5,550 nucleotides of DNA from Hyphomicrobiales bacterium (GTDB lineage: Bacteria > Pseudomonadota > Alphaproteobacteria > Rhizobiales > Aestuariivirgaceae): positions 1 through 5,550 of the forward strand of contig JALVRJ010000149.1 of NCBI GenBank assembly GCA_027031305.1, written 5' to 3'. Below are positions 1-5,120 of this stretch, in pieces. Numbering within the stretch: the first letter of the stretch is position 1; each line of letters starts with the position of its first letter. The notes below the pieces were generated by a model. That model saw only the letters and a list, made by a program, of their open reading frames with translations, made no database searches and was not told the origin of the DNA. Position numbers and translations under genes: made by a program.

Positions 1-401
1 CTATAAATGGGATTCGGCTGTGGTAGCGGCCCGATGGTGGTGTCGCGCTCCAGGCCGAAGAAGGGCTGGCGCTTGCCGTGCATGGCCGCCAGCAGCTCCG
101 CCATGTGGCGCTCCACGGAGGCACCCATGCCATCGGAGCCGGCGATATAGTCCATCACCAGCAGGTCGGGCTCGGAAAGATGCACATGCGGCACCGGAAT
201 TTCCCCTTTCAGCCGCCGCAGCATCCAGCCCTCGATCTCAAGATGGTCGGGGCGGGGGCCCTTGCCATGCTTGGCCACCAGCCTGCGGCCGTCGGCCAGC
301 TCCACCATGTCCAGCGACAGGCCATAACTGCCCGCCAACGGCGCAATGCGCATCACCGGCGAGCCCAGCGCCCGTTCGATGCGGCCGGCGATGTCGCTCA
401 T
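1..401 (-). CDS. Fructosamine kinase family protein, N-terminal part (cut by window edge)
   Basis: The start codon is at 401-399 and the reading frame stays open to the left edge, giving 133 visible residues; the C-terminal half lies outside the window. The visible part fits the fructosamine/ketosamine-3-kinase family, which phosphorylates sugar adducts on lysines and so leads to their removal, and which has an aminoglycoside-phosphotransferase-like fold. Seen: a glycine turn (residues 24-28), 'LVAKHG' with K44 as the probable ATP-binding lysine, 'EIEGWMLRRL' with E57 as the probable alpha-C glutamate, a hinge-like 'LLVMDYI' (80-86), 'LAAMHG' (104-109), and 'FGLERDTTIGPLPQPN' (115-130), which matches the family's 'FG..DN.IG..PQ.N' block. 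The catalytic HGD region is not in view. The start is supported by GGGAGG about 11 nt upstream. The gene begins 19 nt after the bioY stop, so the two are probably co-transcribed. Whether it acts on fructosamines or another substrate cannot be told. Confidence 0.85.
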   Translation of the reverse strand, partial: MSDIAGRIERALGSPVMRIAPLAGSYGLSLDMVELADGRRLVAKHGKGPRPDHLEIEGWMLRRLKGEIPVPHVHLSEPDLLVMDYIAGSDGMGASVERHMAELLAAMHGKRQPFFGLERDTTIGPLPQPNPIY

Positions 402-420
402 GGACGTTGCCGCCTCCCGT

Positions 421-993
421 TCATGCCCGCCGTGTCAGCTTCCACGCGGCGGGCATGGCCAGCGCCACGATGACAAGCTTGAGGAGATCACCCAGGACGA
501 ACGGCACAAGGCCAAAGGCCAGCGCCTTCTCCGCGCCGACGAACTGCGCCAGCCACGCCAGCCCCGGCGCATAGAGCGCGGTCAGCCCGACCAGCCCGGC
601 GATGAACAGCTTCAGCGGATGGCGGCTGAAGCCCCTGTCGGCCAGCCAGCCCACCACCGCGGCCATGAGCAGAAAACCAAGGATGTAACCGCCCGTCGGC
701 CCCATCATGTAGGCCAGCCCAATACCCTTTTCCGGCGTGCCGGCGAATACCGGCAGGCCCAGCGCGCCTTCGGCCACGTAAAGCGCCACCGTCACCAGCC
801 CCAAGCGCGGGCCGAAGGTGGCGGCGATGGCGAACAGCGCCATGACTTGAAGCGTCATCGGCACCGGCCAGAATGGCACCTGCACCTTCGCCGAAAGCCA
901 CAGCAGCAGCGATCCGCCAATCACCAGCAACGCCTTCAACGGCCAGCTCGCGGGCGCCGCCAGCGCGCTCATGCGGTTCATGGTCGTGTTCAT
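421..993 (-). CDS. bioY: Biotin transporter BioY (ECF S-component)
   Basis: A 190-residue integral membrane protein that binds and imports biotin, normally as the substrate-specific S-component of an energy-coupling-factor transporter. Numbering from the chosen start, it shows about six hydrophobic segments, an early 'VQVPFWPVPMTLQ' block, a 'LGLPVFAG' segment and 'GPTGGYILGF', all characteristic of BioY. The length is typical. An upstream in-frame ATG at 1059 exists, but the start at 993 is preferred: GGAGGAGGAG lies just upstream (1003-1012, 9 nt from the ATG) and the extra 22 residues are not family-like. No bioM or bioN (ATPase and T-component) is visible in the window, so it is either a solitary BioY or shares a distant or common ECF module. 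It lies 81 nt downstream of metY and 19 nt upstream of the fructosamine kinase gene, all on one strand. I saw no BioR-like box before it. Confidence 0.93.
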   Translation of the reverse strand: MNTTMNRMSALAAPASWPLKALLVIGGSLLLWLSAKVQVPFWPVPMTLQVMALFAIAATFGPRLGLVTVALYVAEGALGLPVFAGTPEKGIGLAYMMGPTGGYILGFLLMAAVVGWLADRGFSRHPLKLFIAGLVGLTALYAPGLAWLAQFVGAEKALAFGLVPFVLGDLLKLVIVALAMPAAWKLTRRA

Positions 994-1002
994 CGTGCCC
1001 AG

Positions 1003-1012
1003 CTCCTCCTCC
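1003..1012 (-). promoter_or_regulatory. bioY ribosome binding site (decides the start)
   Basis: On the minus strand this reads GGAGGAGGAG and ends 9 nt before the ATG at 993. It is the strongest Shine-Dalgarno match near the gene and is the reason for choosing this start over the in-frame ATG at 1059. Confidence 0.8.
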
Positions 1013-1023
1013 AGTGAGACATT

Positions 1024-1081
1024 GTCGTGGATAGTGGCAGGGGCCGCCCGCCAAGGCAAGCCCCCACGCCCCCATCACGAC
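1024..1081 (-). repeat. Imperfect inverted repeat across the metY stop, before bioY
   Basis: The outer arms GTCGTG (1024-1029) and CACGAC (1076-1081) are perfectly complementary and are continued inward by AT/AT after one bulged base. Inside them GTGG at 1034-1037 can pair with CCAC at 1063-1066, and GGGC with GCCC. The right arm contains the metY stop codon. In minus-strand RNA this is a GC-rich bulged stem between metY and bioY. No run of T follows it, so it is not a typical intrinsic terminator. It could be an mRNA-processing or 3'-end-protecting structure, or chance in GC-rich DNA. Confidence 0.4.
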
Positions 1082-2358
1082 ATCGCCTGGTCGAGGTCGG
1101 CGATGAGGTCTTCCGGATCCTCCAGGCCGATGGAGACGCGGATGACCTCCGGCCCGGCGCCGGCCGCGGCCTGCTGCTCTTCCGTCAGTTGCGCGTGCGT
1201 GGTGCTGGCCGGGTGGATGATGAGCGAACGCACGTCACCGATGTTGGCCAGATGCGAGAACAGCTTCACCGAGTTGACCAGCTTCACCCCGGCGCCAAAG
1301 CCGCCCTTCAGGCCAAAAGTGAACACCGCGCCCGCGCCCTTCGGGCAATATTTCCTGTGCAGCTCGTAATAGGGGCTGGAGGTCAGTCCCGAATACTTCA
1401 CCCACGCCACGCGCTCGTCCTGTTCCAGCCACTCGGCCACGCGCAAGGCGTTGTCGCAATGCCGTTGCATCCGCAACGGCAGCGTCTCCAGCCCCGTCAG
1501 CGTCAGGAATGCGTTCAGCGGCGCGATGGCCGGGCCGAGGTCGCGCAGCCCCAGCACCCGCGCGGCGATGGCCAGCGTCATTGGTCCGAACGTTTCATAA
1601 AGCTTCAGGCCATTGTAGGACGGGTTCGGCTCGGTCAATACCGGATACTTGTCATCCGCGCTCCAGTCGAAGTTGCCGCCGTCCACGATCATGCCGCCCA
1701 TGGAGTTGCCATGCCCGTTCATGAACTTGGTGAGCGAGTAGCTGACCACGTTCGCCCCGTGCTCGAAGGGGCGTATGAGGTAGGGCGTGGCCATGGTGTT
1801 GTCGACGATGAGCGGCACGTGTGCCTCCTGCGCCACTTTCGCGATGGCCTCGATGTCGACGATCTGTCCGGACGGGTTGGCGATGGATTCGATGAAGATG
1901 GCCTTGGTCTTCTCCGACAGCGCCTTGCGGAAACTGTCCGCATCGTCGGCGTCCGCCCACGCGACCTTCCAGCCGAACTGCTTGAAGGAATGGTTGAATT
2001 GGTTGACGGAGCCGCCATAGAGCTGGCGCGCGGCGATCAGCTCGTCGCCCGGCTGCATCAGGCAGTGTAGAATGAGCATCTGCGCCGCGTGCCCCGAAGC
2101 CGTGGCCAACGCCGCCGTGCCGCCCTCCAGCGCCGCCACCTTGGCCTCCAGCGCCGCTTGCGTGGGGTTCATGATGCGGGTGTAGATGTTGCCGAACTCC
2201 TTCAGCGCGAACAGGTTGGCAGCGTGCTCGGCGCTTTCGAACACGTAGGAGGTGGTCTGGTAGATGGGCGTTATGCGCGCGCCGGTGACCGGGTCTGGTT
2301 GCTGGCCGGCGTGGATGCACTTGGTGGCGAAGCCGGAAAAGCTGAATTCGTCGTTCAT
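1075..2358 (-). CDS. metY: O-acetylhomoserine aminocarboxypropyltransferase (sulfhydrylase)
   Basis: A 427-residue PLP enzyme of the Cys/Met-metabolism family. It condenses O-acetylhomoserine with sulfide to give homocysteine in methionine synthesis, in the cytoplasm. Seen: 'GFATKCIHAGQQPDP' near the N-terminus (9-23), 'ITPIYQTTSYVF' (29-40), the phosphate-binding 'YTRIMNPT' (59-66), 'SGHAAQ' (88-93), 'VDNTMATPYL' with D186 expected to contact the PLP ring nitrogen, 'SLTKFMNGHG' with K211 as the Schiff-base lysine, and the C-terminal 'IGDVRSLIIHPASTTH' (373-388). Length and the 'PIYQTTSYVF...NIYTRIMNPT' spacing favour MetY over the shorter MetZ or MetB types. The frame is open to 2418, but the start at 2358 has GGGAGGAG 8 nt upstream and begins at the family-like sequence. 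It follows the CoA-binding gene by 130 nt; that leader contains possible regulatory hairpins. No damage is seen. Confidence 0.94.
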   Translation of the reverse strand: MNDEFSFSGFATKCIHAGQQPDPVTGARITPIYQTTSYVFESAEHAANLFALKEFGNIYTRIMNPTQAALEAKVAALEGGTAALATASGHAAQMLILHCLMQPGDELIAARQLYGGSVNQFNHSFKQFGWKVAWADADDADSFRKALSEKTKAIFIESIANPSGQIVDIEAIAKVAQEAHVPLIVDNTMATPYLIRPFEHGANVVSYSLTKFMNGHGNSMGGMIVDGGNFDWSADDKYPVLTEPNPSYNGLKLYETFGPMTLAIAARVLGLRDLGPAIAPLNAFLTLTGLETLPLRMQRHCDNALRVAEWLEQDERVAWVKYSGLTSSPYYELHRKYCPKGAGAVFTFGLKGGFGAGVKLVNSVKLFSHLANIGDVRSLIIHPASTTHAQLTEEQQAAAGAGPEVIRVSIGLEDPEDLIADLDQAMS

Positions 2359-2367
2359 GGCCTTCTC

Positions 2368-2391
2368 CTCCCTTGGAAGTTTTTCAGGGAG
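2368..2391 (-). promoter_or_regulatory. Hairpin covering the metY Shine-Dalgarno sequence
   Basis: In the minus-strand transcript CTCCCT (2391-2386) can pair perfectly with AGGGAG (2373-2368) across a 12-nt loop. The second arm overlaps the metY Shine-Dalgarno core GGAGG (2371-2367), which lies 8 nt before the ATG. If formed, the stem would limit ribosome access. The pairing is seen directly; a regulatory role is inference. Six base pairs with an A-rich loop is moderately stable. Confidence 0.45.
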
Positions 2392-2427
2392 ATTGCCGCC
2401 CACTTGCCCCGTTGGCAAGGCAAAATC
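2391..2427 (-). repeat. Stem-loop in the metY leader
   Basis: The inner arms (plus strand CTTGCC at 2403-2408 and GGCAAG at 2414-2419) form a perfect 6-bp stem with a 5-nt loop. Flanking bases add an interrupted outer stem (GATT/AATC and GC/GC) reaching 2391 and 2427. The outer stem shares base 2391 with the adjoining anti-Shine-Dalgarno hairpin, so the two could be stacked or compete. No T tract follows. It matches no riboswitch class I can recognise, including SAM-II. Confidence 0.45.
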
Positions 2428-2488
2428 GGTGGAAACGACGCGCCGCGAAGGGTGGGAGAGAGCGGCAAGAAAATCGAACGGAAGCCTG

Positions 2489-2926
2489 TCAGCCGCGCGC
2501 CAGCTCGATCTTCGGGCAACGGTTCATGACCACGGCCATGCCCGCCGCGCGCGCCTTCTCAGCCGCTTCCTCGCTGACGATGCCGAGCTGCATCCAGATC
2601 ACCTTCGGTTTCCACGGCAGGGCGAGAATCTCGTTCACCAGCTCCGGCACTTGCGCCGGATTGCGGAACACGTCGACCATGTCCACCGGCTGCGGCAGAT
2701 CTGCGAGCCGGGCGAAAACGGGACGACCGAGAATCTCGCCACCAGCTTGCCCCGGATTGACGGGAAAGACCGCATATCCGCGTTCTTGCAGGAACGCCTG
2801 CACCTGATGCGCCGGGCGCGTGGGCTTTGGCGAGGCGCCGACGATGGCAATGCTCCGCACCCGCTCGAGCAGCGCCGCCGGGTCGTTTTCCAGCGACCGC
2901 CAGCTTTCCTCCCCGGTGCCGCTCAT
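2489..2926 (-). CDS. CoA-binding domain protein (YccU-like)
   Basis: A 145-residue cytoplasmic protein that is essentially one Rossmann-type CoA-binding domain (CoA_binding_2 type). Seen: 'SIAIVGASPKPTRPAHQV' (about 25-42), with the GAS-x-x-P-x-R-x-x-x-x-V nucleotide-binding turn; 'RGYAVFPVNPGQAGGEILGRP' region (49-69); 'VDMVDVFRNP' (81-90); 'IWMQLGIVSEEA' (109-120); and 'GMAVVMNRCPKIE' (128-140), with the conserved cysteine found in this family. These proteins bind CoA or acyl-CoA, but no reaction is established. Length is typical. The start overlaps the stop of the upstream secreted-protein gene by ATGA, so translation is probably coupled; GGAGG lies close upstream inside that gene's last codons. 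Proximity to metY, whose substrate is made from acetyl-CoA, fits a known alphaproteobacterial gene association, but a functional link is only suggestive. Confidence 0.88.
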   Translation of the reverse strand: MSGTGEESWRSLENDPAALLERVRSIAIVGASPKPTRPAHQVQAFLQERGYAVFPVNPGQAGGEILGRPVFARLADLPQPVDMVDVFRNPAQVPELVNEILALPWKPKVIWMQLGIVSEEAAEKARAAGMAVVMNRCPKIELARG

Positions 2927-3777
2927 TCCTCGCCACCTCCACCTTCGAGGAGGTCCAGCTTCTTGCGGTATTGCGGATCCTTCAACAGCTCCAGCACCAC
3001 CTTGCGGTTATGAACGGAAGGAATGAGCGCCCGCAGGTATTTCAGCAGCTTTTCCTTGCGCTCCTTCGGCATGTTCTCGCGTCGTTCCAGCGCCTGGATC
3101 TGCCGCACGATCTCCTCGTCGTGTCCTTCCTCGATGGAGGAAAAGGCGAAACCGATGTTGGTGATGACGTTGTTCCACATGCGCACGGACTTGAACCCGT
3201 GTTTTCGGATGATCTCGGCGAACCTTTTCCCCTCGGGTGACTTTTTGGCGAATTCCTGGAGCGTGGGATACTTGGCGATTTCCTCGTCCGGAAACTTGCC
3301 GAACACTTCGGCGAAGGCGTCCAGCGCCCTTTTCGCCATGTCAGGTGTGAGTTCCACCACCTCCAGGTCGGGAATGTCCTCCTCGATGAGCGCCTCCAGT
3401 GAATCCTCCGCGCCACCATCGACATTCTCGCCACCGAAATCCTCCGTGGGCCCTCCTTGCGGAACCGCCGGCAGCCGAACGCCGTCTTCTCCCTCCTCTC
3501 CGCCACCAATGGGCGGCAACAGGGATTCCGTGTTCTTGCCCGGCTCGTCGGGCAGAATCCGCGCCTCGTCCTTCTGTGGCGCCGGCGCTGAATGCGCCGT
3601 GGCGGCCATCACGGCGTTCAGGGCCAGCGCCAGCCACAAGGCCGGTCCAAATCCGCGCGCAACAAGCCGCCACGCGCCTCCAACCCGACGCCGGGCCCAC
3701 GACGCGTGATCCGGCAACGCCACGCGCGCGTCCATCGACGCGCGCGAACACCCATGTCGCGAAAAAAGGCGGTGCAT
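2923..3777 (-). CDS. Secreted or membrane-anchored protein of unknown function, acidic linker and helical domain
   Basis: I do not recognise the family. With the chosen start the protein has 284 residues. Residues 1-41 are Arg-rich and are followed by a hydrophobic stretch 'GFGPALWLALALNAVMAATA' (42-61), then 'HSAPAP'. This looks like a signal peptide cleaved after A61, or an uncleaved anchor, with an unusually long n-region. Residues 67-137 are low-complexity, rich in Gly, Pro, Glu and Asp. Residues 143-277 form a predicted helical domain with 'LTPDMAKRALDAF', 'YPTLQEFAKKSPEGKRF', 'RKHGFKSVRMWNNV', 'FSSIEEGHDEEIVRQI' and a Lys/Arg-rich end 'RKVVLELLKDPQYRKK'. The mature part has no cysteine. 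The start is uncertain: ATG 3777 has GGGGAG 4 nt upstream, ATG 3735 gives a shorter n-region but has a poor ribosome site, and ATGs at 3804 and 3792 are also possible. The stop overlaps the CoA-binding gene by ATGA. A promoter-like pair lies about 80-110 nt upstream. Confidence 0.75.
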   Translation of the reverse strand: MHRLFSRHGCSRASMDARVALPDHASWARRRVGGAWRLVARGFGPALWLALALNAVMAATAHSAPAPQKDEARILPDEPGKNTESLLPPIGGGEEGEDGVRLPAVPQGGPTEDFGGENVDGGAEDSLEALIEEDIPDLEVVELTPDMAKRALDAFAEVFGKFPDEEIAKYPTLQEFAKKSPEGKRFAEIIRKHGFKSVRMWNNVITNIGFAFSSIEEGHDEEIVRQIQALERRENMPKERKEKLLKYLRALIPSVHNRKVVLELLKDPQYRKKLDLLEGGGGEE

Positions 3778-3807
3778 GGTTCTCCCCGGCATCTCCCCCG
3801 TCATGGG

Positions 3808-3836
3808 CCACAAGCCTTCGATCGCCTGCCTTGTGG
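3808..3836. repeat. 7-bp inverted repeat in the leader of the secreted-protein gene
   Basis: CCACAAG (3808-3814) and CTTGTGG (3830-3836) are perfect complements with a 15-nt spacer that contains the palindrome CGATCG. It lies between the predicted minus-strand promoter and the gene start, so it could be a protein-binding operator or an mRNA hairpin just upstream of the start region. No function can be assigned. Confidence 0.45.
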
Positions 3837-3858
3837 ACCTCCCCCCATGAGTGGCGCA

Positions 3859-3888
3859 ATCATAGCCATACAAGGCCAGCACTGGCAA
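3859..3888 (-). promoter_or_regulatory. Candidate sigma70-type promoter for the minus-strand cluster
   Basis: On the minus strand TTGCCA (3888-3883) is followed after 18 nt by TATGAT (3864-3859). Each hexamer is close to the TTGACA and TATAAT consensus. Transcription would start near 3852, about 75 nt before the chosen ATG at 3777. This supports a start codon downstream of 3852 rather than the longer open frame reaching 4116. Confidence 0.5.
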
Positions 3889-3912
3889 ATCGAACATCGA
3901 CAAGCCATTCAT

Positions 3913-3926
3913 GGTATCTAAATACC
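3913..3926. repeat. Short palindrome between the divergent promoters
   Basis: GGTAT (3913-3917) and ATACC (3922-3926) are perfect complements around CTAA. It sits 25 bp upstream of the -35 element of the minus promoter candidate and about 58 bp upstream of that of rplM, a plausible operator position. A 5-bp arm is short enough to occur by chance. Confidence 0.25.
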
Positions 3927-3984
3927 CCATATGCAAGCGCCGGAAATATTGCATTTTTTTGGCGCCAGACTTCAGCATTTTCAG

Positions 3985-4013
3985 TTGACGCGGACGGGGT
4001 GATCGGCTATCAG
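3985..4013 (+). promoter_or_regulatory. Candidate sigma70-type promoter for rplM-rpsI
   Basis: TTGACG (3985-3990) and TATCAG (4008-4013) are separated by exactly 17 bp. The -35 element is preceded by a T-rich stretch (3977-3982) and a T7 run further up (3954-3960), which could act as an UP-like element. Transcription would begin near 4020, leaving a leader of about 126 nt before rplM. It is the best promoter match upstream of the operon. Confidence 0.6.
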
Positions 4014-4027
4014 CCTGTCTCGGAATT

Positions 4028-4065
4028 GCCGGCGGCGGCATGGTGCTCGCGGCCGGCCTGTTTTT
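4028..4065 (+). terminator. Terminator-like hairpin in the rplM leader (possible attenuator)
   Basis: GCCGGC (4028-4033) pairs with GCCGGC (4052-4057). After one G-G mismatch the stem continues with three GC pairs and a G-U around an 8-nt loop. Three bases later comes TTTTT (4061-4065). It lies within the first 50 nt of the predicted rplM transcript. It has the form of a weak intrinsic terminator with a short T tract offset by CTG, so attenuation of the ribosomal operon is possible but unproven. Confidence 0.4.
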
Positions 4066-4066
4066 C

Positions 4067-4110
4067 CGCGACCTTCGCGCCATGAAGGCCGCGCCGGATG
4101 AAGGTCCGGC
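4067..4110 (+). promoter_or_regulatory. Two adjoining stem-loops in the rplM leader
   Basis: The first stem pairs CGCGACCTTC (4067-4076) with GAAGGCCGCG (4084-4093): nine pairs, one mismatch and a 7-nt loop. The second pairs GCCGGA (4093-4098) with TCCGGC (4105-4110) around TGAAGG, 35 nt before the rplM ATG. The CCTTC arm of the first stem could instead pair with the second GAAGG copy (4100-4104), giving an alternative fold. In E. coli the rplM-rpsI operon is under autogenous control by L13; whether this leader plays that role here is inference. Confidence 0.45.
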
Positions 4111-4145
4111 CAACAACCAACCAAGAACATGGAGTCCGAGCTGCC

Positions 4146-4610
4146 ATGAAAACCTGGGTAGCGAAGCCGGGCGAGGTGGAAAAGAAGTGGATCCTGATCG
4201 ACGCCGAGGGCCTTGTCCTGGGCCGTCTGGCGTCCATCATCGCCACCCGCCTGCGCGGCAAGCACAAGCCGCAATACACCCCCCACGTGGACTGTGGCGA
4301 CAACGTCATCGTCATCAACGCCGACAAGGTGCGCCTGACCGGCCAGAAGATGCAGCAGAAGAAGCACTACTGGCACACCGGTCACCCCGGCGGCATCAAG
4401 GAGCGCACCATGGACAAGATGCTTTCCGGCAAGCGCCCGGAAAAGGCGCTCTACCTCGCCGTGAAGCGCATGTTGCCGAAGGGCCCGCTGGCCTACCGCC
4501 AGCTCAAGAACCTGAAGATCTACGCCGGTGCCGAGCATCCGCACGAGGCCCAGAAGCCCGAGGTGCTGGATGTGAAGGCGCTCAATCCGAAGAACGCGAG
4601 GAGGGTGTGA
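4146..4610 (+). CDS. rplM: 50S ribosomal protein L13
   Basis: A 154-residue protein of the large ribosomal subunit that binds 23S rRNA early in assembly. The sequence is conserved throughout: 'MKTWVAKP' at the N-terminus, '[18 protein letters not shown]' starting at residue 13, '[17 protein letters not shown]' (36-52), '[13 protein letters not shown]' (54-66), 'HTGHPGG' (77-83), '[20 protein letters not shown]' (109-128) and '[13 protein letters not shown]'. The C-terminal tail is about 10 residues longer than the E. coli protein's, as is common in alphaproteobacteria. An in-frame ATG at 4098 was rejected because L13 normally begins with MKT. The ribosome site is modest: GGAG lies 11 nt upstream. 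The stop shares one base with the rpsI start (TGATG), so the two are translationally coupled. Confidence 0.98.
   Translation: MKTWVAKPGEVEKKWILIDAEGLVLGRLASIIATRLRGKHKPQYTPHVDCGDNVIVINADKVRLTGQKMQQKKHYWHTGHPGGIKERTMDKMLSGKRPEKALYLAVKRMLPKGPLAYRQLKNLKIYAGAEHPHEAQKPEVLDVKALNPKNARRV
4598..4605 (+). promoter_or_regulatory. rpsI ribosome binding site inside the end of rplM
   Basis: GAGGAGGG ends 4 nt before the rpsI ATG at 4610. It is much stronger than the site before rplM and is encoded in the last rplM codons, which fits reinitiation or independent initiation on rpsI after L13 is translated. Confidence 0.8.
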
Positions 4611-5080
4611 TGGCCGAGGAAACCACGCTGGAGAACCTCTCCGAGGCCGTGCAGGGGGCCGAGCAGGCCTTGCCGGAGCCGCAGATCGACGAACACGGCC
4701 GCGCCTACGCCACCGGCAAGCGCAAGAATTCCGTCGCCCGCGTGTGGGTCAAGCCCGGCAGTGGCAAGATCACCGTCAACGGCCAGCCGGCGGACGAATA
4801 TTTCGCCCGCGCCACGTTGCTGATGATCCTGCGTCAGCCGTTGGAGGCGGCCGACCGCGCCACGCAGTTCGATGTCATGTGCACCGTTTCCGGCGGTGGT
4901 CTGTCCGGCCAGGCCGGCGCCGTGCGCCACGGCATCGCCCGCGCGCTGGTCAACTACGAGCCGGCCCTGCGCCCGGTGCTGAAGAAGGGCGGTTTCCTCA
5001 CCCGCGACGCTCGCGTGGTGGAGCGCAAGAAATACGGCAAGCGCAAGGCCCGCCGCAGCTTCCAGTTCTCCAAGCGCTGA
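4610..5080 (+). CDS. rpsI: 30S ribosomal protein S9
   Basis: A 156-residue small-subunit protein whose C-terminal tail reaches the P-site tRNA. Residues 1-30 are an acidic extension ('[15 protein letters not shown]...'), longer than in E. coli S9 and typical of alphaproteobacteria. The conserved core follows: '[20 protein letters not shown]' (31-50), '[12 protein letters not shown]' (52-63), '[21 protein letters not shown]' region (86-106), '[20 protein letters not shown]' (118-137) and the basic end '[11 protein letters not shown]'. The final Ser-Lys-Arg that approaches the tRNA is intact. The start is set by the TGATG overlap with rplM and the strong ribosome site. A strong terminator begins 40 nt after the stop, so this is the last gene of the operon. 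Confidence 0.98.
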   Translation: MAEETTLENLSEAVQGAEQALPEPQIDEHGRAYATGKRKNSVARVWVKPGSGKITVNGQPADEYFARATLLMILRQPLEAADRATQFDVMCTVSGGGLSGQAGAVRHGIARALVNYEPALRPVLKKGGFLTRDARVVERKKYGKRKARRSFQFSKR

Positions 5081-5120
5081 GTGCTGCGCGCAACGCGCTG
5101 TCCGCGCCACACGAACACGA

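Larger units (their letters stand above)
3778..4145. other. Divergent intergenic region between the unknown secreted-protein gene and rplM
   Basis: This is 368 bp without a convincing gene. The middle (about 3855-3985) is more AT-rich than its surroundings. It holds a minus-strand promoter candidate (3859-3888), a plus-strand promoter candidate (3985-4013), an inverted repeat in the minus leader (3808-3836), a small palindrome between the promoters (3913-3926), a T7 run (3954-3960), and a structured rplM leader (about 4020-4145). Both in-frame N-terminal extensions into this region were judged non-coding. Confidence 0.7.

Noticed and set aside
994..1074. BioR operator before bioY
   Set aside because: No sequence close to the palindromic TTAT-like BioR box is present in the gap.
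1027..2070. Long plus-strand open frame opposite metY
   Set aside because: Antisense shadow caused by codon bias of a well-conserved gene; its translation is low-complexity and unlike any protein I know.
2359..2418. MetY start at 2418 (20 extra residues)
   Set aside because: MetY-like sequence begins at 2358, where a strong Shine-Dalgarno is correctly spaced; the extra stretch corresponds to the hairpin-rich leader.
2359..2488. SAM-II riboswitch in the metY leader
   Set aside because: I looked for the pseudoknot-like arrangement and the A-rich end next to the ribosome site. The stems present do not match that consensus as I know it.
3778..4116. N-terminal extension of the secreted-protein gene up to 4116
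   Set aside because: It would cross the rplM promoter and start upstream of the predicted minus promoter near 3852. The added sequence has no family-like features and would bury the signal peptide.
4040..5080. A 346-codon open frame from 4040 running through rplM into rpsI
   Set aside because: It is the rpsI frame staying open backwards through rplM in the wrong frame. The rplM frame encodes complete L13, and rpsI has its own start and strong ribosome site at 4610.
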